A stretch of DNA of 64,000 nt from Rhodopseudomonas palustris JSC-3b (GCA_000504425.1 KI632513.1:413629-477628); one strand, 5' to 3'. Counted from the stretch's first letter, positions 48,938 to 58,135 are shown. The notes: generated by a model not told the origin, from the letters alone. Numbers and translations are program-made.

Positions 48938-48946
48938 AGTGATGCC

Positions 48947-49555
48947 ATGATGCTTAAACTTCAAACGAGCCGTTCAAAGCGTAATTTGTGGCACGACACC
49001 AGGGGCGTTGGTGCGGTGGAATTCGCGCTGATCCTGCCGCTGATGCTGCTGATGTTCTTCGGCATGTTCGAGGTTTCGACCGCCGTCGCAGTGAAGCGCA
49101 AGGTCTCGGTGGTGGCGCAGACCGTTTCTGATCTGATATCGCGCTACGAGTCGGTGAAGGACGTCGATGTCACCAATGTCTTCACGATCGGGAAGACCAT
49201 CCTGACGCCGTATTCAAGCGTGGAACTGAAAGCGCGCGTGTCCGAAATCTATATTGATCCGGCCGATGGTGCGGCACGGGTGCAATGGAGCAAGGGTGAT
49301 ACGCCTTATGCCAACGGATACGCCGTTCAAGTGCCGTCGGCTCTGATCGCCAAGGACTCCACGGGCAAGGTCATCGCCAACCAGTATCTGATCTTCAGCG
49401 AGATCGAGTATTTGTATAAGCCGACCGTGGGCTATCTGCTCGGCAGCTTCACCATGAAGGATCAGACGTTTACGCGCCCGCGTTTGTCGGTCTGTGTGCT
49501 GCTCAATCCGGTTTCGAAATCGGATCTGTGTCCGACCACGGTGAAGCAGAGCTGA
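48947..49555 (+). CDS. second TadE/TadF-like pseudopilin
   Basis: The 202-residue protein starts MMLKLQTSRSKRNLWHDTRGVGAVEFALILPLMLLMFFGMFEVSTAVAVKRK, with the G-x-VEFALILP processing/helix motif of TadE-domain proteins. The remaining part is a periplasmic domain ending with two cysteines (SVCVLLNPVSKSDLC). It is transcribed with the preceding tadE and probably forms a pseudopilin pair with it (TadE/TadF in other systems). Family membership is clear; which of E, F or G it corresponds to is not. Confidence 0.83.
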   Translation: MMLKLQTSRSKRNLWHDTRGVGAVEFALILPLMLLMFFGMFEVSTAVAVKRKVSVVAQTVSDLISRYESVKDVDVTNVFTIGKTILTPYSSVELKARVSEIYIDPADGAARVQWSKGDTPYANGYAVQVPSALIAKDSTGKVIANQYLIFSEIEYLYKPTVGYLLGSFTMKDQTFTRPRLSVCVLLNPVSKSDLCPTTVKQS

Positions 49556-49651
49556 TTGGATTGTGCTGCGTCGCGCAGCCGATCCCGCGTCAAGCGCTCT
49601 GACGCGTCGTCTTGATGCAAGCCGGCAGTCACTTTGCTCAAAGACGCAATC

Positions 49652-49702
49652 ATCGAACTGACAATCAAATCGAACTGACAATAAAGCCGAGCTGAAAATA
49701 AA
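49652..49702. repeat. three 17-bp tandem repeats
   Basis: ATCGAACTGACAATCAA, ATCGAACTGACAATAAA and GCCGAGCTGAAAATAAA follow directly after each other between tadE/F and the cold-shock gene. The last copy provides the T-run (on the minus strand) of the cold-shock gene terminator. Confidence 0.7.
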
Positions 49703-49727
49703 AAAGGCCGCAAGAACTGCGGCCTTT
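49695..49727 (-). terminator. Rho-independent terminator of the cold-shock gene
   Basis: AAAGGCCGCA (49703-49712) and TGCGGCCTTT (49718-49727) form a 10-bp stem with a five-base loop. On the minus strand it continues TTTATTTTC, a good T-run. Confidence 0.88.
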
Positions 49728-49768
49728 CGTGTGTTGTAGTACTGCAGCCTCAGCTGCAGGCCGCGGCG

Positions 49769-49975
49769 TTAGCCAGCGGCGCGCAGGTTGTCAGCCGACG
49801 ACTTGCCCGAGCGGCGATCCGCGACGATCTCATAGCTGATCTTCTGGCCTTCACGCAGCGTGCCGAGACCGGCGCGCTCGACGGCGCTGATGTGCACGAA
49901 CACGTCGTTGCCGCCGTCGTCCGGCTGAATGAAGCCATAGCCCTTGGTCGCGTTAAACCACTTCACGGTTCCCAT
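49769..49975 (-). CDS. cold-shock protein CspA family
   Basis: The 68-residue protein is one cold-shock (OB-fold) domain. It contains [35 protein letters not shown], which includes both RNA-binding motifs (KGYGFI and VFVHI). It is a single-stranded nucleic-acid chaperone. A GTG two codons upstream (49981) has a better-spaced AAGGGA and may be the true start. The terminator 42 bp past the stop is strong. Upstream lies the infA/helicase unit on the same strand, so RNA-folding functions are clustered here. Confidence 0.94.
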   Translation of the reverse strand: MGTVKWFNATKGYGFIQPDDGGNDVFVHISAVERAGLGTLREGQKISYEIVADRRSGKSSADNLRAAG

Positions 49976-50139
49976 GCTCACGGGATTGTCCCTTCTCAAT
50001 ATAGATACGTTTGGCGCCTGCCCGCGGGCAGACTGGTGAGATCGAATTTTGGAAGGGTCGTCAGCGTAAACCGGCTGTACCGGTGGATTGCTAATGTCGT
50101 CCGGCCGAAAATCGATTAGTAGATGTTATGCGAAAGCGG

Positions 50140-50177
50140 CCCCCAAGACAATCCTGACGTGCGGGATTTCTTGGGGG
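50140..50177 (-). terminator. hairpin after infA
   Basis: CCCCCAAGA (50140-50148) and TCTTGGGGG (50169-50177) form a perfect 9-bp stem with a 20-base loop, 80 bp past the infA stop. The T-run is poor. The surrounding 282-bp gap (49976-50257) holds no gene and must also contain the cold-shock gene's promoter and leader. Confidence 0.4.
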
Positions 50178-50257
50178 GTCAAGCTCTTGCAACATTTGGC
50201 AGAACCGCGACGGCGAGGTGCTGGTCATGGGACCGTCACAAGGCCGTCAGGCGTCGT

Positions 50258-50542
50258 TCAGCGGCGGCGGAACTGGCCGCGGGGCGGGGCGCCGCGCGGC
50301 GGAGTGCTGCCAGCGGGACGCTCGTCCTTGTGCCGGAAAATGAGGCGGCCCTTTTCGAGGTCGTAGGGCGACATCTCGATGGTAACCCGGTCTCCGGCCA
50401 GCGTCTTGATGCGATTTTTCTTCATCTTGCCCGCTGTGTAGGCAACGATTTCATGTCCGGCATCGAGTTGCACCCGATAGCGGGCATCTGGAAGGATTTC
50501 GGTCACCAGTCCTTCGAACTGGATCAGTTCTTCTTTGGCCAT
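50258..50542 (-). CDS. infA: translation initiation factor IF-1 with C-terminal extension
   Basis: The 94-residue protein has the complete 72-residue S1/OB fold of IF-1 ([72 protein letters not shown] in sequence order; core motif GKMKKNRI). A 22-residue Pro/Gly/Arg tail follows ([21 protein letters not shown]), absent from canonical IF-1. It binds the 30S A site during initiation. GGAGA lies before the ATG. It starts 22 bases after the DEAD-box helicase stop, so both are probably co-transcribed. It resembles the extra IF-1 copy of this family rather than the housekeeping one; the second copy is not in the window. Confidence 0.88.
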   Translation of the reverse strand: MAKEELIQFEGLVTEILPDARYRVQLDAGHEIVAYTAGKMKKNRIKTLAGDRVTIEMSPYDLEKGRLIFRHKDERPAGSTPPRGAPPRGQFRRR

Positions 50543-50564
50543 GGTCGTCTCCGGATCGTTTCGA

Positions 50565-52007
50565 TTAGCGCTGCGGTCTGGGATTGCGGTTGGAATGGGG
50601 GGCGCGATTGTCGCGCTGCAGGAAGGCGACGCCCTGCAAGCCGCCATCCTTGCCGCCATTGGAGCCAGCGGACTGAGGCCGCGGGGCCTCGTGCCGGCCG
50701 GACTCATGGCGAGCCCCAGGCAAAGCCACCGAACCGCTGGCCGGCCGGCGACGCCGCCGGTTGGCCTTCCCTGGGTTAGCCGCACCAGCTCCATGCTCGC
50801 CGGTACGCGCGGCGTGGACATGGGAGGTTGAGCGACCGCCGCGATGCTGAGTCGGCTTCGGGGCGGTATCGCGATGCCCTGGGGTGCGGCGATCTTCGCG
50901 CGGCAGCGAGATGCGGATCAGCTTCTCGATGTCGCGCAGATAGGCGATCTCCTCGCCGGCGCACAGCGAGATCGCGATGCCTTCGGCGCCGGCGCGCGCG
51001 GTGCGACCGATCCGGTGCACATACGTCTCCGGCACGTTCGGCAGGTCGAAATTGACGACATGGCTGACGCCGTCAACGTCGATGCCGCGCGCGGCGATGT
51101 CGGTGGCGACCAGGGTGCGCACCTCGCCGGAGCGGAACGCCGCCAGCACGCGCTCGCGGTGGTTCTGCGACTTGTTGCCGTGAATGGCGTTGGCCTCAAT
51201 GCCGGCGCGGGCCAGGCCCTTCACCACCTTGTCGGCGCCGTGCTTGGTGCGGGTGAACACCAACGCGCGGTTGATGGTCTCCTGCTTGAGGATTTCGGCG
51301 AGCAGCGCCGGCTTGGCCGAATGATCGACCTGGATGATGCGCTGTTCGATGCGCTCGGCGGTCGAGGACACCGGCGTCACCGCCACCCGGGCGGGATCGC
51401 GCAGCATCTGCTCGGCGAGGTCGGCGATGTCCTTCGGCATGGTGGCCGAGAAAAACAGCGTCTGCCGCTTGATCGGCAGCTTGGCGACGATTTTGCGGAT
51501 GTCGTGGATGAAGCCCATGTCGAGCATGCGGTCGGCTTCATCGAGCACCAGGAATTCCACCTGAGTCAGTTTGATGGCGTTGCCCTGCACCATGTCGAGC
51601 AGCCGGCCCGGGGTGGCGACCAGCACTTCCACGCCCGGCATCACGCTGCGCACCTGGCGGCCCATCGGCACGCCGCCGATCGCCAGCGCCGTGCTCAGCC
51701 GCATGTGGCGGCCATAGGCGTTGAAGCTGTCGAGGATCTGGCCCGACAATTCGCGGGTCGGGCTCAGCACCAGCACGCGGCAGGTCTTCGGCAGCGGCTT
51801 GATGCGGCTTTCCAGCATCCGGTTCAGGATCGGCAGCGCGAATGACGCGGTCTTGCCGGTTCCAGTTTGGGCAATGCCGACCACGTCACGGCCGGCGAGG
51901 GCAAGAGGAATGGTTTGCGCCTGGATCGGCGTCGGCGTCACATAGTTCTCTTCGGCAAGCGCGCGAGCAATCGGATCAGCGAGGCCGAATTCTTGAAAGG
52001 ACGACAA
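50565..52007 (-). CDS. DEAD-box RNA helicase, RhlE-like
   Basis: The 480-residue helicase begins at a TTG (52005-52007) chosen because the conserved [16 protein letters not shown] follows at once and GGAAAG lies nine bases upstream. Motifs in order are Q ([12 protein letters not shown]), I AQTGTGKT at 46-53, Ia [34 protein letters not shown] region [24 protein letters not shown] and [12 protein letters not shown]. The C-terminal 100 residues are an Arg/His/Gly-rich RNA-binding tail with [11 protein letters not shown]. It remodels RNA, probably in cold or ribosome assembly, in keeping with its infA and cold-shock neighbours. Confidence 0.9.
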   Translation of the reverse strand: MSSFQEFGLADPIARALAEENYVTPTPIQAQTIPLALAGRDVVGIAQTGTGKTASFALPILNRMLESRIKPLPKTCRVLVLSPTRELSGQILDSFNAYGRHMRLSTALAIGGVPMGRQVRSVMPGVEVLVATPGRLLDMVQGNAIKLTQVEFLVLDEADRMLDMGFIHDIRKIVAKLPIKRQTLFFSATMPKDIADLAEQMLRDPARVAVTPVSSTAERIEQRIIQVDHSAKPALLAEILKQETINRALVFTRTKHGADKVVKGLARAGIEANAIHGNKSQNHRERVLAAFRSGEVRTLVATDIAARGIDVDGVSHVVNFDLPNVPETYVHRIGRTARAGAEGIAISLCAGEEIAYLRDIEKLIRISLPREDRRTPGHRDTAPKPTQHRGGRSTSHVHAARTGEHGAGAANPGKANRRRRRPASGSVALPGARHESGRHEAPRPQSAGSNGGKDGGLQGVAFLQRDNRAPHSNRNPRPQR

Positions 52008-52461
52008 AAGGTGTTTCTTTCCATTGCGAACATGCGCCCACGGCAGTTTTGCCGAGCGCACCTTCAGCGTATGAGAGACACCCGCGTGTTGGGGGCGCCG
52101 GTTGTGGTTAGCTGAGAGGGCAGGCCAGAGACCGTGAGAGCGGCTCAGAACACGCGGCCTGCATCGACCCGATGAATCCAGGGTCCTGGGCCCCATATGG
52201 AACAGCAACGCGGCGGATTCAAGGTGTGATTGCATCGCGGCCCGGTTCCATGGCGTGATCTTTCACAAGGCAACGTCGTTCGGAGGCCACTGTTCGGTGG
52301 TTGATTCACCCGCCGCGGGCTGATGGTTGTTCCCCCTTGCGGAATATGGCGGCGCGGCGAGGATTGTCGTTGCTTCAGCGGCTTAGCGGCGATTGCAGCC
52401 CACAGCCGCGGGGCGCGAGCGGCGGCGCTCGCCCGCGCCACCAACAGGGAGGAGGCTACCG
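52008..52461. other. 454-bp divergent region between helicase and HD-domain gene
   Basis: The helicase frame stays open upstream to 52235, but this extension has no helicase similarity and reads as leader. A long untranslated leader would suit a cold-inducible helicase, which is inference. GGAGGAGG at 52448-52455 is the ribosome site of the plus-strand gene. I see no gene, repeat or clear promoter here. Confidence 0.45.
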
Positions 52462-52998
52462 ATGCAAGATCTGGTTCTGATATCCCGCGCCGCGGATTTT
52501 GCCGCCCGCTGCCATGCCGGTCAGCGCCGCAAGGGCGCGACCCGGGAGCCATATCTCAATCATCTCGCCGAAGTGGCCCATTTGCTGGCGACGGCGACCG
52601 AGGGCAGGGACGCGGCGCTGGTTGCGGCAGGCTGGCTGCACGACACCATCGAAGACACCGATGTCAGCCGCGAACAGCTTGCCGAGCTGTTCGGCGATGA
52701 CGTTGCCGTGCTGGTGGTGGAGGTGTCCGACGACAAGACGTTGCCGAAGGCCGAGCGCAAGCGGCTGCAGATCGCGCATGCGCCGCATCTCAGCGCGCGG
52801 GCGCGCATGATCAAGCTCGCCGACAAGATCAGCAATCTGCGCTCGCTGCTGGTGTCGCCGCCCGATGATTGGGAACGCGAGCGGCTGATCGACTATCTCG
52901 ATTGGGCTGAACAGGTCGCGGCCGGCTGCCAAGGCGTCAACCCGGCGCTCGAAACGCTGTTTCGCAAAACCGCCGCCCGCAGCCGGGCCGTGCTGTAG
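52462..52998 (+). CDS. HD-domain protein, putative small alarmone ((p)ppGpp) hydrolase
   Basis: The 178-residue protein is a single HD domain of the RelA/SpoT-hydrolase (MESH1-like) type. It shows AADFAARCHAGQRRKGATREPYLNH (His34), GWLHDTIEDT (His60-Asp61, with the acidic pair of the hydrolase site), VSDDKTLPKAERKRLQIAHA and the last metal ligand in KLADKISNL (Asp121). No synthetase, TGS or ACT domain is present, so it fits a stand-alone hydrolase. It may degrade (p)ppGpp or another pyrophosphorylated nucleotide. GGAGGAGG before the ATG implies good translation. It precedes ureE by 175 bp with no co-functional neighbour evident. Confidence 0.78.
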   Translation: MQDLVLISRAADFAARCHAGQRRKGATREPYLNHLAEVAHLLATATEGRDAALVAAGWLHDTIEDTDVSREQLAELFGDDVAVLVVEVSDDKTLPKAERKRLQIAHAPHLSARARMIKLADKISNLRSLLVSPPDDWERERLIDYLDWAEQVAAGCQGVNPALETLFRKTAARSRAVL

Positions 52999-53173
52999 CC
53001 TTCTCGACTAGAGGCCGTTCGCGCCGCGAGAATCATCGTGAACCAGCGGCCAAGCGCGGCTATGATGGCGCACCATCAGCCGAGCGTATTTCACCAGCAA
53101 TCCGCGAGCGGGCCAGCCGCGGCGATCGCCGCGTTCGGTGCCGCCTTTGCCATCAACCTTGAATGCAGCAGCC

Positions 53174-53848
53174 ATGATCCGCGCCAGCAAAGTTATTGGA
53201 CAACATCATTGGACAGAGCCGGCGGCCGACACGGTCGTGCTCGATTTTGATGCACGGCGCAGCCGGCACACCGCGTTGACCGGCACTCGGGGCCTGGCGT
53301 TTCTGCTCGATCTTGAGCAGGAGCTGACGCTGCGCGGCGGCGATGCTTTGGTGCTGGACGACGGCCGGCTGATCGAAGTGGTGGCGGCGGCCGAGGCGCT
53401 GACCGAGATTCGCGGCAACGATCTGCCCCATGTGGCGCGAATCGCCTGGCATCTCGGTCATCGGCAGTTGCCGATGCAGATCGTCGGCAAGGGGCTGCGC
53501 ATTCGCCGCGATCCGGTGGTCGAGGCGATGGCCAAGGCGCTCGGCGGGCGCACGCTCGCCATCGAGGCGCCGTTCGATCCGGAAGGCGGCGTCTATGCCG
53601 CCCCCGCGGCCAAGCCTGCCGCCGGTCATCACGATCATCAGCATTGCGGGCATGAACACTGCAATCATGATCATGGCGACCACGCCGCGCATCAGCATGA
53701 CAATCATGACAAGGGCCAGGGCTGCGGTTGCGGCTGCGATCATGATCACGGCCACGACCATGGCCACCATCACGATCATGGTCATGCTCACGGCGACGGG
53801 CATGGACAGGGCTGCGGCTGTGGCCATCACCATGGTCACGATCACTGA
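53174..53848 (+). CDS. ureE: UreE-type nickel metallochaperone with His/Cys-rich tail
   Basis: The 224-residue protein has the UreE N-terminal peptide-binding domain ([45 protein letters not shown]) and the metal-binding domain ([17 protein letters not shown] and [17 protein letters not shown]). From about residue 151 the C-terminus is a long metal-binding tail with repeated HDH, HGHDHG and three GCGCG-type Cys clusters. UreE delivers Ni2+ to apo-urease through UreG. No urease subunit or other ure gene lies within the window. The mixed His/Cys tail suggests storage of nickel or other soft metals as well; this is inference. Confidence 0.88.
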   Translation: MIRASKVIGQHHWTEPAADTVVLDFDARRSRHTALTGTRGLAFLLDLEQELTLRGGDALVLDDGRLIEVVAAAEALTEIRGNDLPHVARIAWHLGHRQLPMQIVGKGLRIRRDPVVEAMAKALGGRTLAIEAPFDPEGGVYAAPAAKPAAGHHDHQHCGHEHCNHDHGDHAAHQHDNHDKGQGCGCGCDHDHGHDHGHHHDHGHAHGDGHGQGCGCGHHHGHDH

Positions 53849-53912
53849 ACATCTCGCGTCCATCAGCCTTGGCGATCGGCGCCGCCACGCGCTGGCCTGA
53901 CGATCGCCACCT

Positions 53913-53948
53913 CCCAAGTACGATCCCAAGTACGATCTCGAGCACGAT
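53913..53948. repeat. three 12-bp tandem repeats
   Basis: CCCAAGTACGAT occurs twice exactly in tandem, followed by the degenerate CTCGAGCACGAT, just before the tusA-like gene start at 53955. Confidence 0.65.
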
Positions 53949-53954
53949 CCGGCT

Positions 53955-54182
53955 ATGACCACCATCCTCGATCTCACCGGCCTGAAATGCCCGATGCCGG
54001 TGCTGCGCACCCGCAAGGCGTTGCAGACGTTGCGCGGCGGTGAGCGGCTCGAGGTGCATTGCACCGATCCGATGGCGGTGATCGACATCCCGACGCTGAT
54101 CAATGAGACCGGCGACCGCATCGAACGCCGCGAGCGCAGCGACGAGCGCATCGTGTTCGTGATCGAGAAGCGCGCCGAATAG
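53955..54182 (+). CDS. TusA/SirA-like sulfur carrier protein
   Basis: The 75-residue protein has the TusA fold and the signature LTGLKCPMPVLRTRKAL with the single conserved Cys12 of the CPMP box, which carries persulfide sulfur. The rest (GERLEVHCTDPMAVIDIPTLINETGD) matches family length and shape. It may feed sulfur into tRNA thiolation, molybdenum cofactor or similar pathways; the neighbours do not decide which. No clear ribosome site is seen before the ATG. Confidence 0.88.
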   Translation: MTTILDLTGLKCPMPVLRTRKALQTLRGGERLEVHCTDPMAVIDIPTLINETGDRIERRERSDERIVFVIEKRAE

Positions 54183-54254
54183 CGCTGATCGGCGGCCCGC
54201 TCGGAACGATCGCTGCCATTGGTGATTGGTTCGCCGGCAACCGGGAGAGCGGTG

Positions 54255-54578
54255 ATGGCGCGCAAATATTCCAAAGCGGCAAGTAGCAAAGTCGAACGCG
54301 CGATGAAGAAGCGCAAGGCCGGCACGCTGAAAAGCGGCCGGTCCGGCAAGACCGTGACAAGCCGCAAGCAGGCGATCGCGATCGGGCTGTCGGAAGCCAG
54401 GTCGGCCGGCAGCAAGGTACCGAAGGAACAGTCGAGCAAGCGGGCGAGCAAGACCGCAAAGGCTAGCAAGACGACCAAGACCACCAAGGCCGCCGCCAGC
54501 CGGCGCAGCAGCAAGAAGACCGTCAAACGCAGCAAGAGCGGCAAATCGGCCAGCAAGCGCAAGAGCGCCAAGGACTAG
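54255..54578 (+). CDS. Lys/Ser-rich basic protein, DUF6496-like with histone-tail-like C-terminus
   Basis: The 107-residue protein has an N-terminal module MARKYSKAASSKVERAMKKRKAGTLKSGRSGKTVTSRKQAIAIGLSEARSAGSKVP, which I recognise as the DUF6496 pattern. A low-complexity tail made almost only of Lys, Ser, Ala, Thr and Arg follows (from about residue 55). The tail resembles bacterial histone H1-like proteins and probably binds DNA. GGAGA lies before the ATG. It precedes ligD by 120 bp on the same strand, so it may be co-expressed with the end-joining ligase. Confidence 0.78.
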   Translation: MARKYSKAASSKVERAMKKRKAGTLKSGRSGKTVTSRKQAIAIGLSEARSAGSKVPKEQSSKRASKTAKASKTTKTTKAAASRRSSKKTVKRSKSGKSASKRKSAKD

Positions 54579-54698
54579 CGGCGCAGGCTCCGGGAACTTA
54601 AGCGGCATTTTGCGGTTTGGCCTGCCGGCGGCGCGTGGCAGCATGGCCCGTGCATCGGAGGATGCTCGCCACAGGCTGCTTGCCACAGGATGCTCGTG

Positions 54699-57368
54699 AT
54701 GGGTCGCGCCAGCCTTACCCAGTATCGCAGCAAGCGTGATTTTCAGCAGACCGCCGAGCCCTCCGGCGATCAGCCAGTGCGGCGCGCCAAGCGCCTGCGC
54801 TTTGTGATTCAAAAGCACGCCGCGCGTCGGCTGCATTACGATCTGCGGCTCGAATTCGACGGCGTGTTCAAATCCTGGGCGGTGACGCGCGGGCCCTCGC
54901 TCGATCCGCAGGACAAGCGGCTCGCGGTCGAGGTTGAGGACCATCCGCTCGACTATGGCGACTTCGAAGGCACCATTCCCAAAGGTCAATATGGCGGCGG
55001 CACCGTGCTGCTGTGGGATCGCGGCTATTGGGAGTGTGACGATCCGGAACAGGGGCTCGCCAAGGGCGATCTGAAATTCACGCTGCACGGCGAGAAGCTG
55101 CGCGGCAGCTGGGTGCTGGTGCGGATGCGCCATGATCGCGATGGCAATGGCCGCACCAACTGGCTGCTGATCAAGCATCGCGACGACGAGGCGCGCGAGG
55201 GCGACGGCGAGGCGGCGCTGGCGCAGGACCGCTCGGTGGCGTCGGGACGCACCATGGAAGAGATCGCGGCGGGCGAGGGCCGCGGTCCAAAACCGTTCAT
55301 GCGGCGGATGGCGGCGCGCGCCAAAGCCGATGCGGTGTGGGACAGCAGCAAGCGCAGCGCCGCGTCGCCGACCGCCAAGCCTCGCACCCCATCGGCTGAA
55401 CGCGCGCGTCGTCCGGCGCGCGCACCAGCCGCGCCGCGTGGCCGTAGCAAAGCTGCGCCGATGCCGGGCTTTGTGGCGCCGCAGCTTTGCACGCTGGTGA
55501 CGCGGCCGCCGTCCGGCACGGGCTGGGCGCATGAGATCAAGCTCGACGGCTACCGCATGCAGCTCCATGTGAAAGAGGGCCAAGCGCGGCTGTTCACGCG
55601 CAGCGGCCTTGATTGGACCGACAAGTTCCCGGCGATCGCCCGCGCGGCCGCGGCGTTGCCAGATGTGCTGATTGATAGCGAGATTGTCGCGCTCAACGAC
55701 AATGGCGCACCGGATTTTGCGCTGTTGCAGGCGGCGCTGTCCGAGGGCGAGACCGATCAATTGATCTGCTACGCGTTCGATCTGCTCTATGCCGATGGCG
55801 CCGATTGGCGACAGCGGCCGCTGCTGGAACGCAAACAGCGGCTGCAACAACTGCTGGTCGCGCGCGGGCGGCGCAAGGGGGCGCTGATCCGCTATGTCGA
55901 TCATGTCGAGGCCGGCGGCGAAGAAGTGCTGCAATCGGCCTGTGAGATGAAGCTGGAAGGCATCGTCTCAAAGAAGCTCGATGCGCCGTATCGCTCCGGG
56001 CGCAGCACAAGCTGGACCAAGGCGAAATGCCGGGCCGGGCAGGAGGTGGTGATCGGCGGCTGGAACAGCACCAACGGCAAGTTCCGCTCGCTGCTGGTCG
56101 GGGTGCATCGGAATGAGCAGCTCGTTTATCTCGGCACGGTCGGCACCGGCTTTGGCCGCGACACCGTTGCGCGGCTGATGCCGGCGCTGGAGCGTGCGGC
56201 GTCGGACACCAGGCCGTTTAGCGGCAGCAATGCGCCGCGCGCGGGCAAGGAAGTGCATTGGCTGAGGCCGGAGCTGGTCGCCGAAATCGAATTCGCTGGC
56301 TTCACCGGCGCCGGTCAGCTGCGCCAGGCGGCGTTCAAGGGCTTGCGGCTCGACAAGCCCGCGGCCGAAATCATGGATGAGACCGCCGCTGCGCCAAGCC
56401 TGCAGGCGAAGCCGGCTACAGTGCGGCGCGCCGCCGCCGTTCGCCGCCGCGATGATGCCACCGTGCTCGGCGTGACGTTGTCCAATCCCGACAAGGAGCT
56501 GTGGCCCGATGATGGCGACGGCGCGCTGACCAAGCGCGATCTGGCGCGCTATTTCGAGGCGGTCGGCCATTGGATGCTGCCGCATCTCAAAGGACGCCCG
56601 TGCTCGATCGTGCGCGCGCCGGACGGCCTGTCGGGGCAGCGCTTCTTTCAGCGCCATGGCATGGCGGGTGGCTCCGAGCTGCTGAAGCTGGTGAAAATAT
56701 CGGGCGATCGAAAACCCTATCTGCAGATCGACCGGATCGAGGCGCTGGCCGCGGTGGCACAGCTTGGCGGCGTCGAACTGCATCCCTGGAACTGCGCGCC
56801 CGATGAACCGGATCAGCCCGGGCGATTGGTGTTTGATCTCGATCCTGCGCCGGAACTATCGTTCGACGATGTGATCGTTGCGGCGCGTGAGCTGCGCGAA
56901 CGGCTGACCGCACTCGGCCTTGCCGCGTTCTGCAAGACCACCGGCGGCAAGGGCCTGCATGTCGTGGTGCCGCTTGCGGCCGACCAAAACACCGATTGGC
57001 CGCGTGCCAAAACTTTTGCGCAGACGCTGTGCGCGCAGATGGCGGCGGATAGTCCCGAGCGCTATCTGATCAACATGGCCAAGGCTAAGCGCCACGGCCG
57101 GATTTTTCTCGATTATCTGCGCAATGACCGGATGGCGACCGCGGTGGCGGTGCTGTCGCCGCGGGCCCGCGACGGCGCGCCAGTGTCAATGCCGATCAGT
57201 TGGGCGCAGGTCAAAGCCGGGCTTGATCCGAAGCGGTTTACCCTGCGCACCGTGCCGGCGCTGCTATCCAAGAGCCGCGCTTGGAATGATTACTTCGAGG
57301 CAGCCACCCCGCTGGCGCCAGCGATCGAACGCCTGACGGCCAGCGGGGCGGGGCGCCGCAAACGCTAG
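54699..57368 (+). CDS. ligD: ATP-dependent DNA ligase D (non-homologous end joining)
   Basis: The 889-residue protein has all three LigD domains in the order phosphoesterase, ligase, polymerase. The phosphoesterase part (about 25-180) shows [34 protein letters not shown] and [19 protein letters not shown]. The ligase part has the adenylated Lys281 in EIKLDGYRM, then [11 protein letters not shown] and [17 protein letters not shown]. The primase-like polymerase part (from about 587) has [33 protein letters not shown] and [16 protein letters not shown]. It repairs double-strand breaks with Ku; no ku gene is in the window. An ATG at 54690 is a less likely start. Its end overlaps the convergent DUF3309 gene by four bases. 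Confidence 0.95.
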   Translation: MGRASLTQYRSKRDFQQTAEPSGDQPVRRAKRLRFVIQKHAARRLHYDLRLEFDGVFKSWAVTRGPSLDPQDKRLAVEVEDHPLDYGDFEGTIPKGQYGGGTVLLWDRGYWECDDPEQGLAKGDLKFTLHGEKLRGSWVLVRMRHDRDGNGRTNWLLIKHRDDEAREGDGEAALAQDRSVASGRTMEEIAAGEGRGPKPFMRRMAARAKADAVWDSSKRSAASPTAKPRTPSAERARRPARAPAAPRGRSKAAPMPGFVAPQLCTLVTRPPSGTGWAHEIKLDGYRMQLHVKEGQARLFTRSGLDWTDKFPAIARAAAALPDVLIDSEIVALNDNGAPDFALLQAALSEGETDQLICYAFDLLYADGADWRQRPLLERKQRLQQLLVARGRRKGALIRYVDHVEAGGEEVLQSACEMKLEGIVSKKLDAPYRSGRSTSWTKAKCRAGQEVVIGGWNSTNGKFRSLLVGVHRNEQLVYLGTVGTGFGRDTVARLMPALERAASDTRPFSGSNAPRAGKEVHWLRPELVAEIEFAGFTGAGQLRQAAFKGLRLDKPAAEIMDETAAAPSLQAKPATVRRAAAVRRRDDATVLGVTLSNPDKELWPDDGDGALTKRDLARYFEAVGHWMLPHLKGRPCSIVRAPDGLSGQRFFQRHGMAGGSELLKLVKISGDRKPYLQIDRIEALAAVAQLGGVELHPWNCAPDEPDQPGRLVFDLDPAPELSFDDVIVAARELRERLTALGLAAFCKTTGGKGLHVVVPLAADQNTDWPRAKTFAQTLCAQMAADSPERYLINMAKAKRHGRIFLDYLRNDRMATAVAVLSPRARDGAPVSMPISWAQVKAGLDPKRFTLRTVPALLSKSRAWNDYFEAATPLAPAIERLTASGAGRRKR

Positions 57369-57529
57369 AGTTTGCCGAGCAGCACCAGCACCAGCAGGAT
57401 CACGATCACCAGTCCCAGGCCGCCGCCGCCATAATAGCCGGTGCCGTAGAACGGCCCGCCGCCGACGCCGGTGAAGCCGCCGAGCAGCGCGATAATCAGG
57501 ATGATCAGGATGATGGTTCCGATCGACAT
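57365..57529 (-). CDS. DUF3309 small membrane protein
   Basis: The 54-residue protein consists of two hydrophobic stretches ([17 protein letters not shown] and [18 protein letters not shown]) linked by a Gly/Tyr-rich loop ([15 protein letters not shown]), the DUF3309 layout. Function is unknown. GGAG lies before the ATG. It overlaps the ligD stop by four bases on the opposite strand, so each transcript reads into the other's 3' end. Confidence 0.8.
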   Translation of the reverse strand: MSIGTIILIILIIALLGGFTGVGGGPFYGTGYYGGGGLGLVIVILLVLVLLGKL

Positions 57530-57690
57530 GGCATTCTCCTCAACCCGCGGTTTGTTTGTGCCCCGCTGAATGCAGCGCCAACGGACGACCGTGACGAATG
57601 TTCCGGGCAATGAACTCGCAGCACGCCTCTGGTCTGCGCCGCGGGCCGACCTACATGTGCCGAGGGCTTACACCACAGGGATATCCGCCG

Positions 57691-58002
57691 ATGTCAGCAC
57701 CGCTGATCGTTTCGATTCCGCACCGGCTCGGCCGCGACGAAGCGCGGCGCCGGATCGAGTCCGGGCTCGCGCGCGTCACCGCCAGCGTGCCGGTGCTCAA
57801 GCTCGACGAACAAAGCTGGGAAGGCGACCGCATGATGTTCCGGGCGCGAGCGCTTGGCCAGGTCGCGGCCGGCCAGCTTGAAATCGCCGATGATCACGTT
57901 CGGGTCGAAGTGGTGCTGCCCTGGCTGCTGCAGAAATTCGCCGAGGTGACGCAGGCCACCATCCGGCAGCGCGGCCGGCTGCTGCTGGAGAAGAAGCCCT
58001 GA
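57691..58002 (+). CDS. polyhydroxyalkanoic acid system (granule-region) protein
   Basis: The 103-residue protein fits the small PHA_gran_rgn family: PLIVSIPHRLGRDEARRRIESGLARV, WEGDRMMFRARALGQVAAGQLEIADDHVRVEVVLPWLLQKFAEVTQATIRQRGRLLLEK. Members are found with polyhydroxyalkanoate genes and may associate with storage granules. No other PHA gene is near. The start at 57691 gives family length. Confidence 0.82.
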   Translation: MSAPLIVSIPHRLGRDEARRRIESGLARVTASVPVLKLDEQSWEGDRMMFRARALGQVAAGQLEIADDHVRVEVVLPWLLQKFAEVTQATIRQRGRLLLEKKP

Positions 58003-58102
58003 GAATCGTGCGTAGCGGCGCGGTAACGTTTCATTAACCTTGTGGCGCGAGCCTCGATCCCAGCGGCGTAGGGAACCGACCAGCTCGGCACGAGACCGCC
58101 AA

Positions 58103-58135
58103 GGCCGTCCGGCCCTCGCTCGATCCCGGACGGCC
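58103..58135. terminator. bidirectional hairpin between convergent PHA-protein and treY genes
   Basis: GGCCGTCCGG (58103-58112) and CCGGACGGCC (58126-58135) form a perfect 10-bp stem with a 13-base loop, 100 bp past one stop and 24 bp past the other. No T-run is present on either strand. Confidence 0.5.

Noticed and set aside
52008-52235. N-terminal extension of the DEAD-box helicase to an ATG at 52235
   Set aside because: The extra 76 residues show no helicase similarity and lie before the conserved SSFQEFGL opening; a TTG with GGAAAG upstream fits better.
53193-55934. 913-codon open frame on the minus strand across ureE, tusA and ligD
   Set aside because: It is antisense to four well-supported genes and its composition follows their codon positions; the hydrophobic and His-rich segments are the mirror of Lys-rich and His-rich tails.
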